The notes under the pieces are model-generated. The model was not told the origin of the DNA. It made no database searches and saw only the letters and a program-made list of their open reading frames with translations. From the NCBI GenBank assembly GCA_021812735.1, contig JAKAMV010000526.1:1-7183 (forward strand): 7,183 bases of DNA, written 5' to 3'. Source of the stretch: Chloroflexota bacterium. GTDB lineage: Bacteria > Chloroflexota > Limnocylindria > Limnocylindrales > CSP1-4. Below, piece after piece: positions 1 to 5,461 of the stretch (position 1 is its first letter; the number at the start of each line of letters is the position of its first letter). Both the position numbers and the translations under genes were made by a program.

Positions 1-926
1 CGGTGTGCGACACGGATCGACTCGCGCGCCTGTGCCTGCCGGGCGAGGACGGCCGCGCGCCCCTCCGGTGAGGCGAAGCGGGGGAGCGCCGTGGTGCGGG
101 CGAAGGTGATCCGCGACCGGAACAGGCCGAGGGTCGCCACGACGTACATGCCCTGCCGGGCCATGGTCGCGGCGAGGTCCGCGTCGAGCTCGAACCCGTG
201 CTCGATCGCGTCGACGCCGGCGTCCGCGCAGGTTCGCGCCCCGTCCAGGTGCGTCGTGTGTGCCGTCACGCGGGCGCTTCGTCCGTGCACGGCCTCGACC
301 ACCCGTCGCACCTCGTTCGCCGACCACGGCGGCGTCGCCGGATCCGGGCCGTCCATGTACAGCTTCACCAGGTCGGCGCCGTCGTCGAGCTGTCCGAGGG
401 CCAGCGCCAGCAGTTCGTCGCCGTCGTGCGCGTCGACGCCCAGGCCGGCCGGAAGCGTGCCGGCACGGGTCACCCACGTGCCCGCGGCGCGGATCTCGGG
501 GTACCCTCGCCGCCCGCGCCAGCGGTCGCGCGCCCCGAGGCTCAGCGCACGCCGGCGCCCATCGACGGGGTCCACCGCGACCGGGGCGCCCACGTCGCGG
601 GCCCAGCGGACACCGGCCTGCGTCAGCAGCCGCGCGTTCCGCTCGGCGACCGCCAGGAGCGTGCCGGCCGGGTCCAGGCCCCGGTCGATCCAGTGCGCGC
701 CCCCGGGCATCGTGAGGTGGCTGTGGGAGTCGACCATGCCGGGGACGATCGCGCTGCCGCTCGCATCGATGACCTCGAGGCCGTCGGCCGGTCCCGGGTC
801 TTCCTCCGCGTCGGCGGGCCGGATCCAGCGGATCACGCCGTCCTCGACCAGGACGCTGACGCCGCGCCGCAGCTCCGGCGACCGGCCGTCGGCGAGCGCT
901 CCATCGCGCAACAGGACTCGGGTCAC
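1..926 (-). CDS. Amidohydrolase, imidazolonepropionase/Xaa-Pro dipeptidase-like (3' end off the left edge)
   Basis: Metal-dependent hydrolase of the amidohydrolase superfamily (TIM barrel), probably cytosolic. The visible part is 308 residues starting at GTG 926-924; the C-terminus, including the expected late barrel Asp, lies off the window. Seen: an N-terminal beta-sandwich segment (about 1-60), then the metal-binding HxH motif (DSHSH, His68 and His70) after 'VPGMV', a Lys in 'DLVKLY' (Lys188, position of the bridging carboxylated Lys), His223 in 'TAHTTH', and His243 in 'IEHG'. This order is that of the imidazolonepropionase-like and Xaa-Pro dipeptidase/carboxypeptidase (Sgx9260/Cc-type) subgroup. 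No signal peptide is visible. The start is supported by GGGAGGAA 6 nt upstream. It follows the greA fusion by 56 bp with no promoter-like hexamer in between, so co-transcription is inferred. Substrate cannot be read from the sequence; proline dipeptides or a cyclic amide are possible. Confidence 0.9.
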   Translation of the reverse strand, partial: MTRVLLRDGALADGRSPELRRGVSVLVEDGVIRWIRPADAEEDPGPADGLEVIDASGSAIVPGMVDSHSHLTMPGGAHWIDRGLDPAGTLLAVAERNARLLTQAGVRWARDVGAPVAVDPVDGRRRALSLGARDRWRGRRGYPEIRAAGTWVTRAGTLPAGLGVDAHDGDELLALALGQLDDGADLVKLYMDGPDPATPPWSANEVRRVVEAVHGRSARVTAHTTHLDGARTCADAGVDAIEHGFELDADLAATMARQGMYVVATLGLFRSRITFARTTALPRFASPEGRAAVLARQAQARESIRVAH

Positions 927-932
927 GGCGGG

Positions 933-940
933 TTCCTCCC
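933..940 (-). promoter_or_regulatory. Shine-Dalgarno site of the amidohydrolase gene
   Basis: Read on the minus strand, GGGAGGAA ends 6 nt before the GTG at 926; the GGAGG core is 8 nt away. This decides the GTG start. It contrasts with the missing Shine-Dalgarno sequence of the upstream greA fusion and fits a downstream operon gene translated from its own site. Confidence 0.75.
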
Positions 941-982
941 GTTGCGTTGCGAGGGTCCGGTGCCGGGCATCACGGCTCGACG

Positions 983-2362
983 TCAGCGCAGCTCGACGAT
1001 CCGGTAGTGCAGCTCGCCGACCGGCGCGCGCACCACCACGTCGTCCCCGGCGTGGTGGCCGAGCAGGGCCAGGCCGATCGGCGACGTGTTCGAGATGCGG
1101 CCCTCGGCGGGCCGTGCCTCGCTCGACCCGACGATCGTGTAGGTCTCCTCGCCGTCGGGCGACTCGACCAGCACCGTGGAACCGAGCACCACCTCGTCTC
1201 CGCCCGACGGGGCCTGGATGATGGTGGCGTGGCGGATCATCGACTCGAGCTGCGCGATGCGGCCCTCGGCGAACGACTGCTCCTTGCGCGCGGCCTCGTA
1301 GTCGGCGTTCTCGCTCAGGTCGCCCAGCTCCCGCGCGGCCCGGACGCGAGCGATGATCTCGGGGCGCCGGACGCGGACGAGGTCGTCGAGTTCCTCGCGC
1401 AGGCGCAGGAGACCCTCGGCCGTGACGTGGACGGCCGCGGGCTGCCGGGATGGCGGCGGTGGCGCCGCGGCGCGCCGCTGGGCGGCCGTCGGCGACGTGG
1501 CGCCGCGGCGCCGTGGCTCGATCGACGATGACGCGGCGCCGGCAGTCGAGCTCTTCGCGCCTCCGGGCGCGCGCCTCGTTCCGCCGGTGGCATGGGTCCT
1601 CGGCGCCATGCCGAGCTCGCTCGAGACCGCGTTGCCCGGTGGAAGGGTCACCACCCGGCGCGGCGCGGCGCGCGGCGCGGCGACCGGCGGGTCCAGCAGG
1701 TCGCCGGTGATGCCGTGATCCTTGGGCAGGCCGGTGGGCGTCGCCATGTTGGCGAAGGGCACCACCACGGTCGGGTCGTGCAGGGCGGCTGCCGAGGCCG
1801 GGTCGACGGCCTGCGCGAACGCGGCGAGGAGCGCGTCCGCGTACTCCTCGGGGGCGTCGGTCTCCGCCCACCAGACGCGCGCCTGGTCCAGGCCGCGGAG
1901 CGTCTTGAGCCACCCGCCGCCGGCATGCGGCGCGGCGTCGCCGAGTGGCGTCCGCACCATCTCCTCAACGCGGCGCCCGATCACCTCGGCGGTGGAACCC
2001 ACGTACAGCACGACCTGGTCGGGGAGCCAGAACGACGCCAGCCGCTGGGCCAGCTCCTTGCCGGCCGGCCGGTGCCCGTCCAGTTCCAGCGTGGGGACGC
2101 GTTCGATCCAGCTGCCGACGGGCGAGAGGTCGACGGGGGCATGGGCGAGCGGCGCGGGCAGCTCCACGAGATACACGCCCGGGCGCGTGCTGCGGACAGG
2201 CATCCCCCACCTGACCGGTCCGTCTGCCAGCAGCCCCACCTCCCGCAGGAGATCCACGGCCCCTGCCGTCCGCCTGATCACGTCCGCCACCCGTTCACCT
2301 CGCGCTGCTGGATGCCGCCATCGGCCGGGATCGGCGGCTGGGCCGTCCACGGCGCGGGCCAT
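983..2362 (-). CDS. Fusion protein: N-terminal GIY-YIG-like nuclease domain plus C-terminal transcription elongation factor GreA
   Basis: One uninterrupted frame of 459 residues. Residues about 311-459 are a full-length GreA: a coiled coil with 'RRPEII' and 'GDLSENADYEAA', tip acids Asp348 and Glu351 (equivalent to E. coli Asp41 and Glu44), then the globular FKBP-like domain ('SPIGLALLG', 'GDDVVV'). GreA enters the RNA polymerase secondary channel and stimulates cleavage of backtracked RNA. Residues about 60-225 resemble a GIY-YIG domain: 'GVY' 62-64, 'LYVGST' 119-124, Arg130/131, 'PHAGGGWLKTL' 145-155, acidic helix Glu172/Glu173, and a terminal 'VPFAN...HGITG'. The half-motifs are about 55 residues apart, far more than in UvrC. 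Residues about 226-310 are a Pro/Ala/Arg/Ser-rich, probably disordered linker. Normal GreA is about 155-160 residues, so some 300 are extra. ATG 2362 has no Shine-Dalgarno but fits a leaderless promoter; GTG 2290, preceded by AGGTGA, is the alternative. GreA call is firm; nuclease call is inference. Confidence 0.85.
   Translation of the reverse strand: MARAVDGPAADPGRWRHPAARGERVADVIRRTAGAVDLLREVGLLADGPVRWGMPVRSTRPGVYLVELPAPLAHAPVDLSPVGSWIERVPTLELDGHRPAGKELAQRLASFWLPDQVVLYVGSTAEVIGRRVEEMVRTPLGDAAPHAGGGWLKTLRGLDQARVWWAETDAPEEYADALLAAFAQAVDPASAAALHDPTVVVPFANMATPTGLPKDHGITGDLLDPPVAAPRAAPRRVVTLPPGNAVSSELGMAPRTHATGGTRRAPGGAKSSTAGAASSSIEPRRRGATSPTAAQRRAAAPPPPSRQPAAVHVTAEGLLRLREELDDLVRVRRPEIIARVRAARELGDLSENADYEAARKEQSFAEGRIAQLESMIRHATIIQAPSGGDEVVLGSTVLVESPDGEETYTIVGSSEARPAEGRISNTSPIGLALLGHHAGDDVVVRAPVGELHYRIVELR
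1656..1682. repeat. Five CGGCG units at the junction of the GIY-YIG-like and GreA halves
   Basis: On the plus strand three consecutive CGGCG units (1656-1670), a CG dinucleotide (1671-1672), then two more units (1673-1682). In the minus-strand frame it encodes Ala/Pro/Arg-rich linker just after the nuclease-like half. The unit is 5 bp, so gain or loss of a unit changes the frame of everything downstream, including GreA. Gain of one unit (or of the CG pair) would lead the frame to a TGA at 1650-1648. Confidence 0.7.
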
Positions 2363-2370
2363 GCCCGCCC

Positions 2371-2399
2371 ACCCTACGCGACCGGCGCGTCCTTGTCAT
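2371..2399 (-). promoter_or_regulatory. Putative promoter of the greA fusion, giving a leaderless or near-leaderless mRNA
   Basis: On the minus strand a -35 box ATGACA (2399-2394, five of six to TTGACA), a 17-nt spacer, and a -10 box TAGGGT (2376-2371). Eight nt separate the -10 box from ATG 2362, so transcription would start within a few bases of the start codon. This supports ATG 2362 over the internal GTG 2290. Not experimentally known. Confidence 0.5.
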
Positions 2400-2432
2400 G
2401 GAAGCGGGCTCGCGCCGGGGTGGCGCGGGGCG

Positions 2433-2438
2433 TACGAT
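2433..2438 (+). promoter_or_regulatory. Possible -10 box of ppk2
   Basis: TACGAT lies 49 nt before the ppk2 start in an otherwise extremely GC-rich 125-bp divergent region. No convincing -35 box is found at 16-18 nt; TTGTCA at 2393-2398 is 34 nt away, too far. It would give a leader of about 43 nt containing the Shine-Dalgarno site. Weak evidence. Confidence 0.25.
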
Positions 2439-2475
2439 CGGCACGGCGCGCGTCCTCCGCCGGTCGCAGGGCGAC

Positions 2476-2480
2476 AGGAG
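2476..2480 (+). promoter_or_regulatory. Shine-Dalgarno site of ppk2
   Basis: AGGAG followed by a 7-nt spacer to ATG 2488. It selects this ATG over the in-frame ATG at 2398, whose upstream sequence lacks a site. Confidence 0.75.
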
Positions 2481-2487
2481 AACGGCC

Positions 2488-3453
2488 ATGCCGAAGGACC
2501 AGGGTCGGCGCGATCACCACGGGCACGGCGCGGCGGCGTCGGAGAACGCGCCGGGTCCGCCGCCGGCCGTCCCGATCGGGATTGCGGGTGCCCACGGTGA
2601 CACAAGCGGTGCCGTGGAAGCCCAGGGTGACGCCCTCGGTGCGGCGGAGGTCCACGGAGACGCCCGTGTGGTGCCCGGCACCCTCGACCGCCGGAGCTAC
2701 GAGAGCGAGCTCGCGCGGCTGCAGATCGAGCTGGTCAAGCTCCAGGAATGGATCCGCGCGCAGGGCCGGAAGCTGGTCGTCATCTTCGAAGGCCGTGATG
2801 CGGCCGGGAAGGGCGGCGTGATCCAGCGGATCACCGAACCCTTGAACCCTCGGTACACGCGCGTGGCGGCCCTGGCGGCGCCCACCGAGCGCGAACGCAC
2901 GCAGTGGTACTTCCAGCGCTACGTCGCCTACCTGCCGTCCGCCGGCGAGATCGTGCTGTTCGACCGCAGCTGGTACAACCGCGCGGGGGTCGAACGTGTG
3001 ATGGGGTTCTGCACCGAGGAGGAGTACCGCGAGTTCCTGCGCTCGTGCCCGGAGTTCGAGCGGATGCTGATCCGATCCGGCATCACCCTGGTCAAGTACT
3101 GGTTCTCGGTCAGCGACGAGGAGCAGGAGCGTCGGTTCCAGGAGCGCATCGCGAACCCGACCAAGCGCTGGAAGCTCAGCCCCATGGACCTCGAGTCGCG
3201 GGCGCGGTGGGTGGAGTACTCGAGGGCGAAGGACGAGATGTTCGCCTACACGGACATCAAGCAGTCACCCTGGTGGGTGGTGCCGTCCGACGACAAGCGC
3301 CGGGCCCGGCTCAACTGCATCCACCACCTGCTCTCGATGGTGCCCTACGAGGACCTCACGCCCGAGCCGATCGTGCTCCCGCCGCGCCAGCCGGACTCCG
3401 GATACGTCCGGCCGCCCATGAGCGACCAGACGTTCGTGCCACAGGTGTACTGA
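2488..3453 (+). CDS. ppk2: Polyphosphate kinase 2, class I
   Basis: Cytosolic P-loop kinase transferring phosphate between polyphosphate and nucleoside diphosphates, usually favouring ADP/GDP phosphorylation in class I. 321 residues from ATG 2488. Seen: residues 1-65 are a low-complexity tail rich in Gly, Ala, His and Asp; from about 70 the PPK2 domain begins ('SYESELARLQIELVKLQEW'). Walker A is 'EGRDAAGKGG' (101-110), Walker B 'VLFDRSWYNR' (156-165), and the lid region carries 'KRWKLSPMDLESR' (226-238), followed by 'WVEYSRAKDEMF' and the C-terminal 'SPWWVVPSDDKRRARLN' typical of PPK2. All catalytic motifs are intact. The gene is divergent from the greA fusion and convergent with sppA, so it is probably transcribed alone. 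The tail before residue 65 is not part of the family fold and is described separately. Confidence 0.95.
   Translation: MPKDQGRRDHHGHGAAASENAPGPPPAVPIGIAGAHGDTSGAVEAQGDALGAAEVHGDARVVPGTLDRRSYESELARLQIELVKLQEWIRAQGRKLVVIFEGRDAAGKGGVIQRITEPLNPRYTRVAALAAPTERERTQWYFQRYVAYLPSAGEIVLFDRSWYNRAGVERVMGFCTEEEYREFLRSCPEFERMLIRSGITLVKYWFSVSDEEQERRFQERIANPTKRWKLSPMDLESRARWVEYSRAKDEMFAYTDIKQSPWWVVPSDDKRRARLNCIHHLLSMVPYEDLTPEPIVLPPRQPDSGYVRPPMSDQTFVPQVY
2578..2667 (+). repeat. Three 30-bp (10-residue) degenerate repeats in the ppk2 N-terminal tail
   Basis: Units 2578-2607, 2608-2637 and 2638-2667 encode GIAGAHGDTS, GAVEAQGDAL and GAAEVHGDAR. The shared core is Gly-Ala-x-x-x-(His/Gln)-Gly-Asp. Both amino acids and bases (GGTG start, GGTGAC or GGAGAC near the end) are related, suggesting tandem duplication in a disordered tail. 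Confidence 0.6.
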
Positions 3454-3516
3454 CCTCGCGGCGAGAGCTCGCGTGGCGTGCGCGGCGCCGACGCTCGACC
3501 GCGCATCGACGCAGGT

Positions 3517-3533
3517 GCGCGCCATCGGCGCGC
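3517..3533. terminator. GC-rich hairpin in the ppk2/sppA convergent gap
   Basis: GCGCGCC, loop ATC, GGCGCGC: a perfect 7-bp stem lying between two converging genes and so able to fold in either transcript. It lies 64 nt past the ppk2 stop and 30 nt past the sppA stop. There is no U-tract, so it is at best a non-canonical terminator or RNA 3' end stabiliser. Confidence 0.35.
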
Positions 3534-3540
3534 CTGGACG

Positions 3541-3559
3541 CCGGTCCGTCAGTGACCGG
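3541..3559 (-). terminator. Hairpin directly after the sppA stop codon
   Basis: CCGGTC, 7-nt loop, GACCGG: a 6-bp stem starting 3 nt after the sppA stop (minus strand), followed by the second hairpin at 3517-3533. No U-run follows. The tandem arrangement suggests transcript ending for sppA but is not proof. Confidence 0.35.
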
Positions 3560-3562
3560 CCG

Positions 3563-4435
3563 CTACAGGCCCCGGTACCGATCCGCCAGGCGCGCCTCGA
3601 CCTCGTCCGCGAGGGCGACCGCGGCCCGGCCCACCACCCGGTCCATCAATCTGCCCAGGAGCGGCTGCCGCAGCCGGACCCGGGCGGCCTTCGCCGGAAC
3701 GCCGGCCAGCTCGGCCGCCACCTCGACCGCCCGCTCGAGGTCGCCGATCTCGTCGACCAGCCCGAGTTCCATGGCGCGCCGGCCGAGCCACACCTCGCCG
3801 GTCGCCAGCTCCCGGACCCGCTCCGGCGGCAGGTGCCGCGCGGCCGCGACGCGCTCGACGAATGCCTCGTAGATGGCGTCCACGAGCTCCTGTTCCTTGG
3901 CACGCTCCTCGTCCGAATCGTCGCGCCATGGAGCGCCCATGTCCTTCAGGCGTCCCGCCTTGCGGACCGCCACCGTGACCCCGGCGCGCTCGAGCAGGCG
4001 CGGCACGCGCGGTCCGGCCGAGATGACGCCGATGGAGCCGACGATGGCCGTGGGGTTGGCCAGGATGCGCCGCGCGGGGAGGGCGGCAAGGTAGGCGCCC
4101 GAGGCGCCCGTGCCCCGGATCGCGGCCACCAGCGGCTTGGCCCTCGCCAGTCGCTCGAAGGCCAGGAACAGGTCGTCGGACGCGGAGGCGGAGCCGCCGG
4201 GCGAGTCGATGTCGAGGACCACCGCCGGGACTCGCCGCGAATCGCGGAGCCGCGCCGCGAGCTCCACGAGGGCAGTGCTCCGTCCCGCGCCGGCGATCGG
4301 ACCGTACAGGCGGATCAGTGCCACGCGGCCGCGCGGCACGCGCACGTGGATGCCCGGCACGAGACGCGCCAGGCGCTCGCGCAGCTCCTGCGTGGGGCCG
4401 GCGGAAGTCGCCGTCTGGATCGATCGGGCGGGCAT
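3563..4435 (-). CDS. sppA: Signal peptide peptidase SppA-type S49 serine protease, without membrane anchor
   Basis: S49 peptidases cut remnant signal peptides and other small peptides. The protein has 290 residues. Seen: 'DIDSPGGSASASDDL' (75-89, ClpP/crotonase-like oxyanion region), the nucleophile in 'GASGAYLAAL' (Ser112), 'GSIGVI' (133-138), Lys164 in 'GRLKDMGAPWRD', and the C-terminal 'ATGEVWLGRRAMELGLVDEIG' (211-231). The Ser112-Lys164 distance of 52 equals that of the Bacillus subtilis SppA dyad Ser147/Lys199, so the enzyme is probably active. It is oddly lacking the N-terminal transmembrane segment of canonical SppA; an in-frame TAG 13-15 nt before ATG 4435 excludes a longer N-terminus unless there is a sequence error. 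No Shine-Dalgarno is seen; a -10-like box lies 9 nt upstream. Divergent from the sigma factor gene and convergent with ppk2. Confidence 0.92.
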   Translation of the reverse strand: MPARSIQTATSAGPTQELRERLARLVPGIHVRVPRGRVALIRLYGPIAGAGRSTALVELAARLRDSRRVPAVVLDIDSPGGSASASDDLFLAFERLARAKPLVAAIRGTGASGAYLAALPARRILANPTAIVGSIGVISAGPRVPRLLERAGVTVAVRKAGRLKDMGAPWRDDSDEERAKEQELVDAIYEAFVERVAAARHLPPERVRELATGEVWLGRRAMELGLVDEIGDLERAVEVAAELAGVPAKAARVRLRQPLLGRLMDRVVGRAAVALADEVEARLADRYRGL

Positions 4436-4444
4436 GGTCCCGGG

Positions 4445-4473
4445 AGCCTACCGCATCTCGGGCAGCGCGACAG
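4445..4473 (-). promoter_or_regulatory. Putative promoter of sppA, near-leaderless
   Basis: Minus strand: -10 box TAGGCT (4450-4445), 9 nt from ATG 4435; at a 17-nt spacer the -35 position reads CTGTCG (three of six to TTGACA). The TAG of this box is also the in-frame stop upstream of sppA. No Shine-Dalgarno is present. Moderate to weak evidence, strengthened by the same arrangement at two other genes here. Confidence 0.4.
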
Positions 4474-4511
4474 GGAGCGTCATCCGTCTGCCGGTCGCGC
4501 CCGAAGGATCG

Positions 4512-4525
4512 GGCATGACCATGCC
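4512..4525. promoter_or_regulatory. Palindrome GGCATG-AC-CATGCC, possible operator
   Basis: A perfect 6+6 inverted repeat with a 2-bp centre, located almost midway between the divergent sppA and sigma factor starts (about 76 and 67 bp away). A shared half-site GGCATGA recurs at 4555-4561. Such a symmetric site could bind a dimeric regulator; no regulator is identified. Confidence 0.35.
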
Positions 4526-4544
4526 GGCCACTCCGCCTGCCGCT

Positions 4545-4574
4545 GCCACGCCGTGGCATGATGGACGAGCCACG
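4545..4574 (+). promoter_or_regulatory. Overlapping inverted repeats over the presumed sigma factor promoter
   Basis: GCCAC (4545-4549) and GTGGC (4553-4557) form one inverted repeat; CGTGGC (4552-4557) and GCCACG (4569-4574) form a second with an 11-bp centre. The shared arm means the two are mutually exclusive as hairpins. CATGAT (4557-4562), a poor -10 candidate, lies within. Could be an operator or a leader structure. Confidence 0.3.
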
Positions 4575-4579
4575 TACCC

Positions 4580-4586
4580 GAGGGAG
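4580..4586 (+). promoter_or_regulatory. Shine-Dalgarno site of the ECF sigma factor gene
   Basis: GAGGGAG with a 6-nt spacer to GTG 4593. It fixes the start; the frame stays open far upstream but without sigma factor homology. Confidence 0.65.
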
Positions 4587-4592
4587 TCCCGC

Positions 4593-5198
4593 GTGACCGA
4601 CCCCGATCGCCCCGGCGACGCGCGGCGCGACGAGGAAGCCAGGCTCTTCCTGCGCGTCCGCGGGGGCGACGAGCGTGCCCTGGAGGAGCTGTACCAGCGG
4701 TACTCCGGCGCCCTCTACTCGCTGGCGTACCAGGTGACCGGCGGGGACCGGTTCGCGCAGGACGTGGTGCAGGAAGTGTTCATCGCCGCGTGGCGCGACG
4801 CGGCCCGCTTCGACCCCGCCCGTGGCAGCGTCGGCGCCTGGCTCTTCGGGCTCGCGCGCCACAAGGCGATCGACGTGCTCCGGCGAGAGACCACGGCTCG
4901 TCGCCGGGTGGCACCGGAGGCGGATCTCGAGCTCGAGGTGGCGCCCGACGACGTGGACCGTGACGCCTGGGAGCGCATGCGCCGGGAGCGCGTGCTCGAG
5001 GCGCTTCGCCAGCTGCCCGAACCCCAGCGCGTCTGCGTCGAGCTGGCGTTCTTCTCCGGGCTGACGCACGTGGAGGTCTCGGAGCAGCTCGGGATCCCGC
5101 TCGGAACAGCCAAGACGCGGATCCGCACGGGCCTGCTGCGGCTTCGCGACCTCCTCGGCGATTCGCTCGCCGAGCTGCCGGCGGGTGGTGCGGCGTGA
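4593..5198 (+). CDS. ECF-type RNA polymerase sigma factor (sigma-70 family)
   Basis: Two-domain alternative sigma factor that redirects RNA polymerase to a stress regulon. 201 residues from GTG 4593. Seen: region 2 from about 28-100 ('LEELYQRYSGALYSLAYQVT', 'FAQDVVQEVFIAAWRDAARFD' and 'GSVGAWLFGLARHKAIDVLRR'); an acidic linker 105-128; region 4 from about 132-188 with 'LRQLPEPQRVCVELAFFSGL' and the helix-turn-helix 'THVEVSEQLGIPLGTAKTRI'. The lack of region 3 and the short length are typical of ECF factors, most like SigK/RpoE-type groups paired with zinc-binding anti-sigma factors. Its stop codon overlaps the next gene's start (GTGA), so the two are translationally coupled. ECF group and target promoters cannot be determined; no clear copy of a typical ECF -35/-10 pair was recognised upstream. 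Confidence 0.95.
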   Translation: MTDPDRPGDARRDEEARLFLRVRGGDERALEELYQRYSGALYSLAYQVTGGDRFAQDVVQEVFIAAWRDAARFDPARGSVGAWLFGLARHKAIDVLRRETTARRRVAPEADLELEVAPDDVDRDAWERMRRERVLEALRQLPEPQRVCVELAFFSGLTHVEVSEQLGIPLGTAKTRIRTGLLRLRDLLGDSLAELPAGGAA

Positions 5199-5461
5199 GC
5201 CACCGTCGGTACCTGGAGCTGGCCGCGGGCGGTGTGCTCGATGACCTCGACCCGGACGAGCGGGCGCTCCTGGAGCAGCACCTGGCGGAGTGCCGGAGCT
5301 GCCGGCTCGGCGCCCGCGACATCGGGGAGGTGGTGACGGCGCTCGGGATGGCCACGCCTCGCCGCGCGGTGCCCACCGGCACCTGGGGATCCATTCTCTC
5401 CGCGATCCGCGAGGCGCCGTCCGGGTCCTCCGGGTCCCGCGTGCCGCCCGCTACTCGATAG
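5195..5461 (+). CDS. Short zinc-finger (ZAS-type) anti-sigma factor, no transmembrane segment
   Basis: Presumed inhibitor that binds the ECF factor encoded just upstream. 88 residues from GTG 5195; a GGGTGG lies 6 nt upstream, and the start overlaps the sigma stop by GTGA. Seen: '[24 protein letters not shown]' followed by His29-x3-Cys33-x2-Cys36 ('HLAECRSC'), the ZAS signature of zinc-binding anti-sigma factors, then '[10 protein letters not shown]' and '[16 protein letters not shown]', which resembles the stretch that precedes the membrane helix in longer relatives. Here the protein stops with a polar Ser/Gly/Pro tail and no hydrophobic segment, so it would be cytosolic. Signal sensing could be redox- or zinc-based at the Cys pair; this is inference. 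The 3' end overlaps the convergent AI-2E gene by 11 bp. Confidence 0.85.
   Translation: MSHRRYLELAAGGVLDDLDPDERALLEQHLAECRSCRLGARDIGEVVTALGMATPRRAVPTGTWGSILSAIREAPSGSSGSRVPPATR

Noticed and set aside
91..1221. Long plus-strand open frame of 376 codons over the amidohydrolase
   Set aside because: Arg/Ser/Pro-rich with no domain; it is antisense to the amidohydrolase with its full set of metal ligands and to GreA. Typical of GC-rich DNA.
2288..2290. GTG start (after AGGTGA) for the greA fusion
   Set aside because: Kept only as an alternative, because the -35/-10 pair places the transcript start at ATG 2362; it would not alter the domain content.
2398..2487. Upstream ATG start for ppk2
   Set aside because: No ribosome site and Arg-rich non-family sequence; AGGAG precedes ATG 2488.
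1592..2821. Plus-strand frame of 409 codons over the nuclease half and start of ppk2
   Set aside because: Low-complexity Arg/Gly content without recognisable fold; overlaps two better supported genes.
3461..3472. GCGAG-AG-CTCGC just after ppk2 as terminator
   Set aside because: The loop is only 2 nt and no U-tract follows, so it cannot be a proper hairpin terminator.
4110..4592. N-terminal extension of the sigma factor
   Set aside because: The frame is open upstream, but the sequence is antisense to sppA, lacks similarity, and a Shine-Dalgarno precedes GTG 4593.
3549..5069. Minus-strand frame of 506 codons spanning sppA and the sigma factor gene
   Set aside because: Shadow of sppA in another frame and antisense to the sigma factor; composition is Arg/Gly/Ala filler.
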